64,000 nt of DNA from Saprospiraceae bacterium (GCA_016717265.1 JADKFX010000001.1:3732501-3796500); one strand, 5' to 3'; positions 39,114 through 48,616 are shown, counted from the stretch's first letter. Program-made: numbers and translations. Notes: a model not told the origin generated them from the letters alone.

Positions 39114-39530
39114 ATGAACTATATTGAACATATTGGCATCGCCGTGAAAGATTTACAAACAGCAAATACACTTTATGAAAAACTTTTAAATACTGCTTCC
39201 TATAAACAAGAGCTGGTTGAATCAGAAAAAGTGATGACTTCATTTTTCAAGATGGGTCAAAATAAAATTGAACTTTTAGAATCTACACAGCAGGATAGTG
39301 CGATTGCAAAATTTATCGAAAAACACGGAGAAGGAATCCATCATATTGCATTTGATGTGGATGATATTTATGCTGAAATGACAAGATTAAAAGAGGCTGG
39401 GTTTACGCTTTTACAAGAGCAACCTAAACTTGGCGCAGATAATAAATTAGTTTGTTTTGTGCATCCAAAATCAGCACATGGTGTATTAATAGAATTGTGC
39501 CAAAAAATTTCTACTGATGAGTCTCTATGA
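39114..39530 (+). CDS. mce: Methylmalonyl-CoA epimerase
   Basis: The product has 138 residues, the family size. It opens YIEHIGIAVKDLQTANTLYE (first metal His) and has KFIEKHGEGIHHIAFDVDDI (second His) and PKSAHGVLIELCQK (metal Glu). It interconverts (R)- and (S)-methylmalonyl-CoA between propionyl-CoA carboxylase and methylmalonyl-CoA mutase. Those partner genes are not in the window. Its end overlaps the TauE/SafE gene by 14 bases. Confidence 0.93.
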   Translation: MNYIEHIGIAVKDLQTANTLYEKLLNTASYKQELVESEKVMTSFFKMGQNKIELLESTQQDSAIAKFIEKHGEGIHHIAFDVDDIYAEMTRLKEAGFTLLQEQPKLGADNKLVCFVHPKSAHGVLIELCQKISTDESL

Positions 39531-40293
39531 GATTAGTTTTGCGATCATCGGCGGTTTTATAGCAGGTTGTATTAATACATTAGCTGGCAATGGTTCGGTA
39601 ATCACTTTAGGTTTTCTGACCGAAGTAATGGGTCTTCCTGGAGGACTTGCGAACGGAACCAATCGGGTTGGAATTGTAGTACAAGGACTAACTAGTTTGC
39701 AGGCATTTAAAAAAGCAGGTAAAATACCCTTAGCTTCTTCCTGGAAATTTTTAATATGGGGTGTAGCAGGTGCTATTTTTGGAACCTTGGTTGCGGTTCG
39801 AATTTCTGCAAATGGTTTTACCCTGGTATATAAATTTTTATTACTTGCGCTATTTGTGTTTATGGTTTTTCATAGAAAAAAACTATCGCATTCAGAATTA
39901 CCAGAAATTACCATGTCTCCCTGGATTTACATACCTATGTTTTTTGCGTTTGGATTTTATGGCGGTTTCATTCAAATGGGCATGGGCATTTTTTTATTAG
40001 CCTTTATGGTATTTTATATGCGGTATCCCATCCTGGAAGCAAATGCTTTGAAAATTTTAATGGTAAGTGGTTATACTTTAATTGCTTTATGTATTTTTCA
40101 TTATTTCGGAATGGTAAACTGGAAAATTGGTTTAACCATTGCGATTGGTCAAGGCCTAGGGGGATGGCTCACAGCACATTATGCCAATAAAATACCAAAT
40201 GCAGAAACCTGGGCTTACCGCTTCTTAATCTGCATTATGATCTTTACCTTGTTAAAATTATTTGGATTCTTAAATTGGCTATTTACATCATGA
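39517..40293 (+). CDS. Sulfite exporter TauE/SafE family membrane protein
   Basis: The product has 258 residues and about eight TM helices in two repeats. The first repeat contains IGGFIAGCINTLAGNGSVIT and LPGGLANGTNRVGI, the second GGFIQMGMGIFLLAFMVFYM, both typical of the TauE/SafE (DUF81) family. Substrates of the family include sulfite, sulfoacetate and other organic anions; nothing here decides. It overlaps both neighbours, mce and the helicase (ATGA), suggesting one operon. Confidence 0.9.
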   Translation: MSLYEISFAIIGGFIAGCINTLAGNGSVITLGFLTEVMGLPGGLANGTNRVGIVVQGLTSLQAFKKAGKIPLASSWKFLIWGVAGAIFGTLVAVRISANGFTLVYKFLLLALFVFMVFHRKKLSHSELPEITMSPWIYIPMFFAFGFYGGFIQMGMGIFLLAFMVFYMRYPILEANALKILMVSGYTLIALCIFHYFGMVNWKIGLTIAIGQGLGGWLTAHYANKIPNAETWAYRFLICIMIFTLLKLFGFLNWLFTS

Positions 40294-43200
40294 GTACCAT
40301 TATAAAAAGTTCCCCTGATTTTGAAAAAGCATATCAGAAATTAAATGAACGTCAAAAAGAAGCCGTAGATCTTCTTGAAGGACCTTTAATGGTAATCGCT
40401 GGACCCGGAACAGGAAAAACACAAATACTTGCAATTCGGATTGGAAATATTCTCTTACAAACAGACGCCAATCCTAAAAATATCTTGTGTCTTACTTACA
40501 CTGAGGCCGGAGCAACAGCAATGCGACAAAGACTCCTACAATTCATTGGTCCCACTGCCTATGAAATTACAATATGTACATTTCACTCATTTTGCAATAC
40601 CGTCATTCGTGAAAATCCAGATTCATTTAACCAATATAGCGACTACGAAGTAGTTTCTGAGCTGGAAAAAAATCAATTGCTTCTGAAAATAATGGAGGGA
40701 TTGGATAGAAAGGATATTTTATTTAAATATAATGGAAAATACAATACAGAATTTTGGAAATTACAAGATCTTTTCAGTACCCTAAAAAAAGAAAATTGGA
40801 ATCCTCTCCAAATACTCACCGATATTGATCTTCACCTGGAACAAGAAAAATCCAATCCAGATCGACTCTACAAAAGAAAATCTGGAATCCATAATCCTGG
40901 TGACTTTAAACAAAAGGATTATACCGAATATTGCCGAAAATTTGATCGAACAAAATCAGCGCTACAATTATATCATAAATATCAAGCAGAACTTGATCAA
41001 TTAGAGCGCTATGAATATGAAGATATGATCCGTTGGGTTATAGAAAAATTTGAAACAGATGATTCTTTATTGGCAAAGTACCAAGAAATCTATCAATATG
41101 TTTTAGTAGATGAATATCAGGATACCAACGGAGCTCAAAATAAATTACTATTTCAACTACTATCTTATTTTGAGACTGCCAATATATTTGCTGTTGGAGA
41201 TGATGATCAGGCTATCTATCGTTTTCAAGGTGCGAATGTGCAAAATATGACTGATTTTGATATGCAATATCAACCTCAAAAAATTGTTTTGATTGAAAAC
41301 TATCGCTCTTCACAAATAATACTGGATGCAGCCGATTCCGTAATCCAGCATAATCAGGAAAGACTCGTGCATTCGGATGTAAGTTTAGTAAAAAAATTAA
41401 TTGCGGCAGGTTCAAATGGTGATGCTGGTTTACGTCCAATCTTTACAGAATGCAGCGATTCCAAATCTGAAATTCTGGATGTATGCCAGCAAATCCAGGA
41501 TCTCTTAAAGGAAGGCGTAGAAGGCAAAGAAATTGCTGTACTATTTAGAAAAAATAAAGAAGCGGAAGCCTTTATAAAATGGTTTGAAGCGAATACCATT
41601 TCTTATCAAACGAATCGACAGATCAACATTTTAAATGACTTATTACTTCAACATATTTTAAACATTTTAAGATACTTAAGTAAAGAATATCAAGAATCAT
41701 TTACTCAGGATGGTCTCTTATTTAAAATTATGCATGCTCCATATATCCATTTGCCCGTTGAGGATATTTCAAGATTAGCCTGGTATCTCCAATCAAAAAA
41801 GAAAGATTGGTTTGATAAAACTGAATTCCCACCCGAATTTTCGCTTATCAATTTATTGGCAAATGAGCCTGCTTTAAAAGTTGCAGGAATCAAAGAAATA
41901 CAAACCTGTCTAAAACTTTCGCAGAAACTGAATGAGCTTCGAAAACAAATACTTGATTTTACACCTCAAGGTGTTTTTGAAAAAATATTGACTGATTTCA
42001 ATGTCTTAGATTTCATCTTAAATAATAAAGAAAAAATTCAACAACTTCAAGTCTTAAATGCGTTTTTTGAATTTTTAAAAGCGGAGACACAAAAAAATCC
42101 GCTTATGACTTTAATGGAATTTATAGACCTCCTTGAAGAATACCAAAATAATGCAATCCAGCTTCCAAATACACAATTTATTGGAACTAAAAAAGGAGTG
42201 GTTTTATCAACCATACATGGTTCCAAAGGATTGGAATATGACTATGTATTTATGATTAATAATACACATCAAAACTGGAATCAAAAAGATACTAATAAAT
42301 ACAAACTTCCAGATCAATACGTGAATTCCGATGTCAATACAGAAGAAGACAATCGACGTTTGTTTTATGTTGGCTTAACGAGAGCCCGAAAAGGAATTTA
42401 CCTATCCTATCCTAGAGCCTCTGAAAAAAAAGACAATACGGTTTGTCGATATGTAGCTGAAATGCAAAAAAGCGAACTCGTTGATTTTCGAATTCATCAG
42501 ACCAATGAAAATGATCTTATTGATAAAATTGTTATTGATCTTAGTCCGATGAAAAAAAACTATGAAAGAATCGAAGATCAACATTTTGAAAAATTTCTAG
42601 AGTATTTTAGTTTAAATCCAACTGCATTAAATAAATATTTGGAATGCCCTTTGAGTTTTTATTATGAAAAAGTTTTACAGATACCTGGCGCCCGAACTGC
42701 TCCCTTAGGATTTGGAAATGCAGTACATCTTGCCCTTGAATTATTTATGCGAAATCGGGCACAGCTCCTACAGAATAAATTTGATACCATTCTACATTAT
42801 TTTCAAAAAGGAATGGAAAAATATCGATCTCATTTTACAACTAAAGAATATGCCAATTACCTCCAAGAAGGCAAAGCGGTTTTGCCAGGATTTTTAAAAA
42901 TGTTTGCAGAAGAATGGAAAGAAGCTATTGATATCAAAATTGAACAAAAGATCAAAACTGAATTTAAGTCTGTCCCAATTTCCGGAAAATTAGATCGGAT
43001 CGATTGGCTTAAAGATGGCATCCGGGTGGTTGATTATAAAACTGGAAAGCCAGATCCAAAAACAAAAGTCAAAGCTCCAAATACTTCAAATCCACAGGGT
43101 TCATCGTATTGGCAACAGATGGTTTTCTATTCAATATTATTAAAAAATCATTCTAGTTATAAAAATTCAACCACATCATCCGTTTTTTATTTTGTCAATC

Positions 43201-43424
43201 AAACTGCTGATAAAACCTATGAGAAGAAAGAAATCCTGCCCACTGCGGAGGATATTCAACTTATAGAAGGTTTAATTGTAGAAACTTATGAAAAAATAAA
43301 GAACCGCATATTTACTCCAGGTTGTGGAAAACCAAATTGTGAATGGTGTGGATATATAAATTCTGGCGTGGAATTATCTTTCGCAGAAGTTGCAGAAGAT
43401 GATGAAGTAGATGATTCGTTTTGA
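40290..43424 (+). CDS. UvrD/PcrA-like helicase fused to a PD-(D/E)XK nuclease with likely iron-sulfur cluster
   Basis: The ATG at 40290 overlaps the previous stop. The 1044 residues start with superfamily-1A helicase motifs: AGPGTGKTQ (Walker A), VLVDEYQDTN (motif II), GDDDQAIYRFQGA (III), STIHGSKGLEYDYVF (V) and RRLFYVGLTRARK (VI). The C-terminal 250 residues are a RecB/AddB-type nuclease: GNAVHLALELF, ISGKLDRIDW and VVDYKTGK. One Cys in YLECPLSFYYEKV and three in PGCGKPNCEWCGY fit the four-Cys iron-sulfur staple of AddB and Cas4. It probably processes DNA ends or recombination intermediates. It is distinct from PcrA, which lacks the nuclease. Confidence 0.9.
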   Translation: MSTIIKSSPDFEKAYQKLNERQKEAVDLLEGPLMVIAGPGTGKTQILAIRIGNILLQTDANPKNILCLTYTEAGATAMRQRLLQFIGPTAYEITICTFHSFCNTVIRENPDSFNQYSDYEVVSELEKNQLLLKIMEGLDRKDILFKYNGKYNTEFWKLQDLFSTLKKENWNPLQILTDIDLHLEQEKSNPDRLYKRKSGIHNPGDFKQKDYTEYCRKFDRTKSALQLYHKYQAELDQLERYEYEDMIRWVIEKFETDDSLLAKYQEIYQYVLVDEYQDTNGAQNKLLFQLLSYFETANIFAVGDDDQAIYRFQGANVQNMTDFDMQYQPQKIVLIENYRSSQIILDAADSVIQHNQERLVHSDVSLVKKLIAAGSNGDAGLRPIFTECSDSKSEILDVCQQIQDLLKEGVEGKEIAVLFRKNKEAEAFIKWFEANTISYQTNRQINILNDLLLQHILNILRYLSKEYQESFTQDGLLFKIMHAPYIHLPVEDISRLAWYLQSKKKDWFDKTEFPPEFSLINLLANEPALKVAGIKEIQTCLKLSQKLNELRKQILDFTPQGVFEKILTDFNVLDFILNNKEKIQQLQVLNAFFEFLKAETQKNPLMTLMEFIDLLEEYQNNAIQLPNTQFIGTKKGVVLSTIHGSKGLEYDYVFMINNTHQNWNQKDTNKYKLPDQYVNSDVNTEEDNRRLFYVGLTRARKGIYLSYPRASEKKDNTVCRYVAEMQKSELVDFRIHQTNENDLIDKIVIDLSPMKKNYERIEDQHFEKFLEYFSLNPTALNKYLECPLSFYYEKVLQIPGARTAPLGFGNAVHLALELFMRNRAQLLQNKFDTILHYFQKGMEKYRSHFTTKEYANYLQEGKAVLPGFLKMFAEEWKEAIDIKIEQKIKTEFKSVPISGKLDRIDWLKDGIRVVDYKTGKPDPKTKVKAPNTSNPQGSSYWQQMVFYSILLKNHSSYKNSTTSSVFYFVNQTADKTYEKKEILPTAEDIQLIEGLIVETYEKIKNRIFTPGCGKPNCEWCGYINSGVELSFAEVAEDDEVDDSF

Positions 43425-43730
43425 GGTCTTTAAAAAGTTAATGGACCTAAGCAAGCTTTCTTGAATTAATAAAATACATTGAAAATCATTTCTTTACAAA
43501 TTTCGCAGGCTAAAAATTATACTTTTATTAAAAAGAAAACAAAAAGGAAGAAAAGCACTAAACTAAAAGTTCAACCATGCAAATTTGCGCTTTGGGTGTT
43601 AGTATAACTTTAGTAAGGATTCTAAAATTCCATTTCAAATCGTTTTTCCTTTAAAATTCTTTTAGGCAAATAAAACAAACCAATACAGAATATTATATTA
43701 GAGTCAATAGTGCTTCCTATCTTTGAACCT
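43425..43730. other. Intergenic region before the tryptophan-degradation operon
   Basis: About 300 AT-rich bases. The only recognised element is the promoter box at 43718-43725. Confidence 0.5.
43718..43725 (+). promoter_or_regulatory. -7 box five bases before the RidA-type gene
   Basis: TATCTTTG is an exact TAnnTTTG match; five bases (AACCT) separate it from the ATG at 43731. This supports the ATG at 43731 over one at 43710, which lies upstream of the box, and predicts a leaderless mRNA for the operon. Confidence 0.55.
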
Positions 43731-44147
43731 ATGTCTGATGAATCCAAAGTCGTATCCGGGAAAGCTTTACCCCGTGGTAAGTTCCCACATGTCCGCAGGG
43801 CTGGAGATTTTCTATTTATTTCAGGAACCAGTAGCCGTCGGGCAGACAATAGCTTTGAAGGTGTTGAAGTAGATGAATTTGGCACAACGAATCTGGATAT
43901 AAAAAAACAAACCATCGCTGTAATCGAAAATATCCGGGATATTCTCAAAAGCGTTGGAGCAGATTTAAATGATATTGTAGATGTTACCAGCTTTTTAGTA
44001 TCTATGAATGATTTTAAAGTCTATAATGAAGTCTATAATTCCTATTTTGATTATAACGGACCAACAAGAACTACGGTGGCTGTGCATCAATTGCCACATC
44101 CACACCTATTAATTGAAATTAAAGTAACCGCATACAAACCTTTATGA
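43731..44147 (+). CDS. RidA-family protein, probable 2-aminomuconate deaminase
   Basis: The 138 residues show the RidA/YjgF fold: GDFLFISGTSSRRADNSF, VIENIRDILKSVGADLNDIV and GPTRTTVAVHQLPHPHLLIE with the conserved Arg and final Glu. RidA proteins hydrolyse enamines and imines. Because it is coupled (ATGA) to tryptophan dioxygenase and followed by ACMS decarboxylase, the 2-aminomuconate deaminase (NbaF/AmnD-like) role of the kynurenine meta-cleavage route is more likely than general RidA. Confidence 0.8.
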   Translation: MSDESKVVSGKALPRGKFPHVRRAGDFLFISGTSSRRADNSFEGVEVDEFGTTNLDIKKQTIAVIENIRDILKSVGADLNDIVDVTSFLVSMNDFKVYNEVYNSYFDYNGPTRTTVAVHQLPHPHLLIEIKVTAYKPL

Positions 44148-45247
44148 GTTCACAAAAAAAATATAGTTCTATACATTATGGTTCCTACCTGGGATTGGAA
44201 AAAATTTTGGATGCTCAAAATCCGAGAAGTAAAGAATTAGGACAAGAAGCCCATGAAGAAACATTGTTTATCATTGTCCATCAGGTTTATGAACTTTGGT
44301 TTAAACAAATATTGCATGAAACAGGTTCGGTAATGAATCTTTTCAAAAGCAATCATGTGGATGAAAAAAATATTGACGTAGCAGTTTCTCGTTTAGAACG
44401 CGTTAATGAAATTCTTAAATTACTAATTCAACAAATTCGGGTGATTGAGACGATGACTCCCCTGGATTTTTTAGATTTCAGATCTTTCTTGTTTCCGGCT
44501 TCAGGGTTTCAAAGTTTTCAGTTCCGGAAACTAGAAGTGATGCTTGGACTCCGTCTTGAAAAACGAATCAGTTACACACCTTATCATTATTACCACGAAT
44601 TTTCTCAAGAACAACAAGAAGAAATCATCAAATTGGAATCTTCTTCGAGTTTATTTACCATGATAGAATCCTGGTTAGAGCGAACTCCATTCATTGAAAT
44701 AACTGGTTTTGATTTTAAAACTAAATATATGCATGCTGTCGAAAATATGTTGCAACGAGAACGGGATGCCATTCAAAATTCAGATTATCTTTCAGAACAG
44801 GAAAAAACCATGCGTTTAAAAATGAATGGAGATACAAATACTTTTTTTGTAAATATTTTCAATGAAGAATTTCACAATCAACAAATTACGGAAGGTAAAA
44901 TTCGGTTATCATTTAAAGCAACTATTGCTGCCTTATTAATTCAACTATATGGTACAGAACCACTTTTACAATTGCCCTATAGATTGTTGAATGTAATTAC
45001 TGAAATGGATGAACTACTTACAAGTTGGCGCTATAGACATTCTCAAATGGTGATGCGTATGCTTGGTAGAAAATCTGGAACCGGAGGATCCTCAGGACAT
45101 GAATATTTAATGGAAACAGTAAAAAAACATCAGATTTTTATTGACTTTCATAATATTTCAACACTTTTAATACCAAGATCTGAATTACCAGAATTACCAA
45201 CTGAAATGAAGCGAACTTTAGGTTTCTATTATAATCATATTGCATAA
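44144..45247 (+). CDS. kynA: Tryptophan 2,3-dioxygenase
   Basis: The product has 367 residues. It contains the family's EETLFIIVHQVYELWFKQIL helix, substrate-pocket text LDFLDFRSFLFPASGFQSFQ, the haem-ligand His in WRYRHSQMVMRMLG, and the GTGGSSG loop. It opens the indole ring of tryptophan to N-formylkynurenine using a haem iron. It is longer than the typical 280-residue bacterial enzyme, resembling the longer form found in Bacteroidota and animals. It overlaps the RidA-type gene by 4 bases. Confidence 0.95.
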   Translation: MSSQKKYSSIHYGSYLGLEKILDAQNPRSKELGQEAHEETLFIIVHQVYELWFKQILHETGSVMNLFKSNHVDEKNIDVAVSRLERVNEILKLLIQQIRVIETMTPLDFLDFRSFLFPASGFQSFQFRKLEVMLGLRLEKRISYTPYHYYHEFSQEQQEEIIKLESSSSLFTMIESWLERTPFIEITGFDFKTKYMHAVENMLQRERDAIQNSDYLSEQEKTMRLKMNGDTNTFFVNIFNEEFHNQQITEGKIRLSFKATIAALLIQLYGTEPLLQLPYRLLNVITEMDELLTSWRYRHSQMVMRMLGRKSGTGGSSGHEYLMETVKKHQIFIDFHNISTLLIPRSELPELPTEMKRTLGFYYNHIA

Positions 45248-45258
45248 TTTAAATACAT

Positions 45259-46260
45259 TTGAAACGCATAGACATTCATACCCACATCATCCCTGAAAAA
45301 CTACCCTCCTGGGCAGAAAAATTTGGATATGGTGGTTTTATAAACTTAGACCATCACAGCTCTTGTAAAGCTAAAATGATGATCGATGGAAAATTTTTCC
45401 GTGAAATAGAAAGCAATTGTTGGGATGCTAAACAACGCATCCTTGAATGTGACCAACAAAAAATAAATATACAAGTACTTAGTACCATTCCGGTCCTGTT
45501 TTCTTATTGGGCGTCGCCAAAAGATACTTATGATGTTTCCAGATTTTTAAATGATCATATAGCTCAGGTCATTCGTCAATTTCCAGAGCGATTTATTGGA
45601 TTGGGTACTTTACCTATGCAGGATCCGCAACTTGCTATTTTGGAAATGGATCGCTGTGTAAATCAATTGGGTTTAGCAGGAATTGAAATCGGTTCCCATA
45701 TTAATGATTGGAATTTAGATGCACCGGAGTTAAATGAATTTTATGCAGCGGCGGAAGAAATGGATGCATGTTTATTTGTGCATCCTTGGGATATGATGGC
45801 AAAAGAAAAAATGCCAAAATATTGGCTTCCTTGGTTGGTTGGAATGCCTGCAGAAACATCGTTGGCAATCTGCAGTATGCTTTTTAGTGGCGTATTTGAA
45901 AAATATCCAAAACTACGAATTGCATTTGCACATGGAGGAGGCTCCTTCCCTGGTTCCTATGGCAGAATTAAACATGGTTTCGAAGTCAGGCCAGATTTAG
46001 TAGCAATTGATAATCCACATCATCCGGATAAATATTTAGGAAGTTTTTGGGTAGATTCACTAGTACATGATGCAGATATGCTCGATAAATTAATTTCATT
46101 ATTTGGAATTGAAAAAGTGGCTTTAGGTAGTGATTATCCATTTCCTTTGGGAGAATTAAACCCAGGAAATTTAATAGCAAAATCTGGATATGACGAAGAT
46201 GAAAAGAGTTGGTTAAATTATCGCGCTGCTGAAGCTTGGTTAGGCTTAACTCAATTTTGA
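45259..46260 (+). CDS. 2-amino-3-carboxymuconate-6-semialdehyde decarboxylase (ACMSD)
   Basis: The start is a TTG at 45259, giving MKRIDIHTHIIPEKLP; a later ATG would lose the metal-binding HTH, so TTG is right. The 333 residues have the amidohydrolase-2 metal sites: DIHTH, CLFVHPWDMM, FAHGGGSFPG and LGSDYPFPLGE. The stretch NLDHHSSCKAKMMIDGKFFR is like ACMSD. The enzyme decarboxylates ACMS, diverting tryptophan carbon from NAD synthesis to full oxidation. It follows kynA by 11 bases. Genes for kynureninase and 3-hydroxyanthranilate dioxygenase are not here. Confidence 0.88.
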   Translation: MKRIDIHTHIIPEKLPSWAEKFGYGGFINLDHHSSCKAKMMIDGKFFREIESNCWDAKQRILECDQQKINIQVLSTIPVLFSYWASPKDTYDVSRFLNDHIAQVIRQFPERFIGLGTLPMQDPQLAILEMDRCVNQLGLAGIEIGSHINDWNLDAPELNEFYAAAEEMDACLFVHPWDMMAKEKMPKYWLPWLVGMPAETSLAICSMLFSGVFEKYPKLRIAFAHGGGSFPGSYGRIKHGFEVRPDLVAIDNPHHPDKYLGSFWVDSLVHDADMLDKLISLFGIEKVALGSDYPFPLGELNPGNLIAKSGYDEDEKSWLNYRAAEAWLGLTQF

Positions 46261-46288
46261 TTTTGCCTGGACACCCATATCTTTAATT

Positions 46289-46550
46289 CTATAAAATGGA
46301 ATCCATGTTGTTCCCTAATTCATAAGAAGGATTATTAGGTCCTGGCTTTTTCTCAATACTATTCAATGATTGCAATGGATGCTGCCATAAATGTTGATTC
46401 CATCGTTAATCAAATCAACTCGTTTAACCTTCCCTAAATTTATATTTGGATTCATTTTGATTTCAATAGAAAAAAAACATCTTTTCTAATTCTTTCACAA
46501 GAAGCATAAATTTTACGGATCTCCAATTTATACTGAAGTGTTTGGGTGGT
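46289..46550 (-). pseudogene. Degraded gene with two frameshifts
   Basis: Reading the minus strand, three protein-like pieces follow each other in different frames: TLQYKLEIRKIYASCERI with RKDVFF, then SIEIKMNPNINLGKVKRV with DLINDGIN, then WNQHLWQHPLQSLNSIEKK with PGPNNPSYELGNNMDSIL and a stop. The first shift sits at an eight-A run (46470-46477, plus strand), the second near 46395-46405. Together they read as about 85 residues of one protein. The family was not recognised. A homopolymer sequencing error could explain the first shift but hardly both. Confidence 0.45.
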
Positions 46551-46575
46551 CTAAACTTTATTGCATTAGAAATAA

Positions 46576-46917
46576 TTAAAATTTGAAATACTTAATAAAT
46601 CCCCAAAATTTGCGTCTCTTCAAATATTCAACATCCTTTTCATGTTCATATGCTTCCTTTTCGAAAGAGATATTATAATATGCGGTTCTTGAATTCATAC
46701 CTTTTAATCGATTTCTCAGGAATTCTATTCCATACCAGAGATAAAAGAAAAGAATACACAACTCTAGCTGTTGTTGCAAATGTATTTTTTCATGATTTAA
46801 CAAGACTGGATCTTCTTTATATTTCTGATGACGCAAAAACACAAACGGCCATAATGTAATGGACGATGCAAATCGGCCAGTGAAAAGTTTTAATAATAGA
46901 GGGCTTACAAAAATCAC
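46576..46917 (-). CDS. Small protein with HExxH-like motif, unknown function
   Basis: The start is GTG at 46917 (MIFVSPLLLKLF). The 113 residues hold two hydrophobic stretches, LNHEKIHLQQQLELCILFF in the middle, and RTAYYNISFEKEAYEHEKD with a basic tail. HEKIH followed by Glu-containing helix resembles a gluzincin-like zinc site (HExxH, with a later Glu). Proteins like this are widespread and uncharacterised in Bacteroidota. Neighbouring sequence upstream is a degraded gene in the same direction. Confidence 0.6.
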   Translation of the reverse strand: MIFVSPLLLKLFTGRFASSITLWPFVFLRHQKYKEDPVLLNHEKIHLQQQLELCILFFYLWYGIEFLRNRLKGMNSRTAYYNISFEKEAYEHEKDVEYLKRRKFWGFIKYFKF

Positions 46918-47019
46918 AATTCGGTTTGTAAAGATTAATATTCAAATTAGAATAAGGTTCAAAAATAGAATTATCTTGTTGAGTAAAAAATTAAGTACTC
47001 ATTAAATTTTGAATATCAT

Positions 47020-48546
47020 ATGAAATATTTGACTCTTAAAATCATAATCCTGATACTAGTTATTCCGAATCTTTCAAGTTCTCAAAATGAAATACCAGCT
47101 TTTATTAATGACAGCCTGGATATTTATGTAAATAGAGCGTTGCGTGATTGGCGAATTCCAGGCTGTGCTGTTGCTATTGTAAAAAATGGAAAAGTAATCG
47201 TTTCAAAAGGATATGGAATCCGTGATTTAGAAAGCAGAATGCCTGTAGATGAACATACTCAATTTATGATTGCTAGTAACACAAAAGCTGTTACGGGTAT
47301 ATGTTTAGCTAAACTTGAACAAGAGAAAATCTTATCCTTAAACGATCCGGTTACGAAATGGTTACCATGGTTTAAATTGTATGATAAAAATGCCACCGAA
47401 TTAGTTACCATAAAAGATATCTTGACACATCGAATTGGATTTGAGACATTCCAGGGAGATTTCAGCCATTGGAATACGAATACTTCTCGGAGGGAAGTAA
47501 TCGAACGTATGGCAAAAATCAAACCTGTTTATGGATTTAGGGATCGCTGGGGTTATTGCAATGCTGGTTATACCGTTGCTGGAGAAATAATTTACAAATC
47601 CAGCGGGCTAAACTGGGAACAATACATTACTAAAAATCTCTTTGAACCCCTTGGATTGACTGAAACGCATGCATTAAATAACAATTTTATCAACCAACCA
47701 AATCATTGCACTCCATATACAATTTATAATAATGAAATTTTAAAATTGACAATTCCCAATTTAAATAATTTAGCTCCTGCTGCTAGTATTTGTAGCTCCG
47801 TTTCAGATTGGATTAAATGGGTACAATTAATTCTGGATGAAGGTAACTGGAATGGCAAAGAAATTATATCACCGGCCGCTATAAAAAGAAGTATGCAAGC
47901 CATGTCCATAAGGGGTGCATTCAATCCACGTTTTAATAGCGGACATTTTAATCTCTATGGTTTAGGATGGCTGTTACAAGATTATCATAAGCACAAAATA
48001 GTTTCCCACACAGGAGGAGCTGATGGTTTTGTAAGCTCTGTGACTTTATTACCGGAAGAAGAATTAGGGATCGTCGTATTTACAAATACAGATGCTAATA
48101 ATTTTTATGAAGCTTTAAAATGGGAGCTTGTGGATGCATTTCTAAACCTACCATACAGGAATTACAGTAATTTAATGCTCCCTGAATTTACAAAATATCA
48201 ATTAGAAGATTTAAAATGGTTAAAATCCGTTCGGGATTCTGTAGATTTAAATCTAATACCACCCATCCCTCTAAAGAAATTTACAGGCAATTATTCCAAT
48301 TCCGTTTATGGAACTATGAAAATTACACAAGAAGCTAATTTTTTGAAAGCCAGCTTCCAGCACCACCTCAATCAAGATGCAAAACTTGAATATATGGGAC
48401 AAGATCGTTTTTTATGTACTTACAGCAATCCTACCTTAGGAATTAAAGTGATACCATTTAAAATTTTAAAGAAGAAGGTGGTTTCCTTAAGCCTTTCCTG
48501 TGCCGATTTTATTGAATTTACACCTTATGAATTCATTAAAAAATAA
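47020..48546 (+). CDS. Secreted serine hydrolase, class C beta-lactamase family
   Basis: The product has 508 residues with a signal peptide (MKYLTLKIIILILVIPNLSSSQ). The three active-site motifs are present: SxxK in MIASNTKAVTG, YxN in WGYCNAGYTVAG, and HTGG in VSHTGGADGF. A C-terminal domain of about 100 residues (LKKFTGNYSNSVYGTMKI) is like DUF3471. Family members are esterases, peptidases or beta-lactamases; the substrate is unknown. It is monocistronic. Confidence 0.9.
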   Translation: MKYLTLKIIILILVIPNLSSSQNEIPAFINDSLDIYVNRALRDWRIPGCAVAIVKNGKVIVSKGYGIRDLESRMPVDEHTQFMIASNTKAVTGICLAKLEQEKILSLNDPVTKWLPWFKLYDKNATELVTIKDILTHRIGFETFQGDFSHWNTNTSRREVIERMAKIKPVYGFRDRWGYCNAGYTVAGEIIYKSSGLNWEQYITKNLFEPLGLTETHALNNNFINQPNHCTPYTIYNNEILKLTIPNLNNLAPAASICSSVSDWIKWVQLILDEGNWNGKEIISPAAIKRSMQAMSIRGAFNPRFNSGHFNLYGLGWLLQDYHKHKIVSHTGGADGFVSSVTLLPEEELGIVVFTNTDANNFYEALKWELVDAFLNLPYRNYSNLMLPEFTKYQLEDLKWLKSVRDSVDLNLIPPIPLKKFTGNYSNSVYGTMKITQEANFLKASFQHHLNQDAKLEYMGQDRFLCTYSNPTLGIKVIPFKILKKKVVSLSLSCADFIEFTPYEFIKK

Positions 48547-48616
48547 GATTTTTCACATTAAGGAAAAAAATATATAATTTTTTCCATAATGGACTTACAA
48601 TTCCTGAATATTGTTT

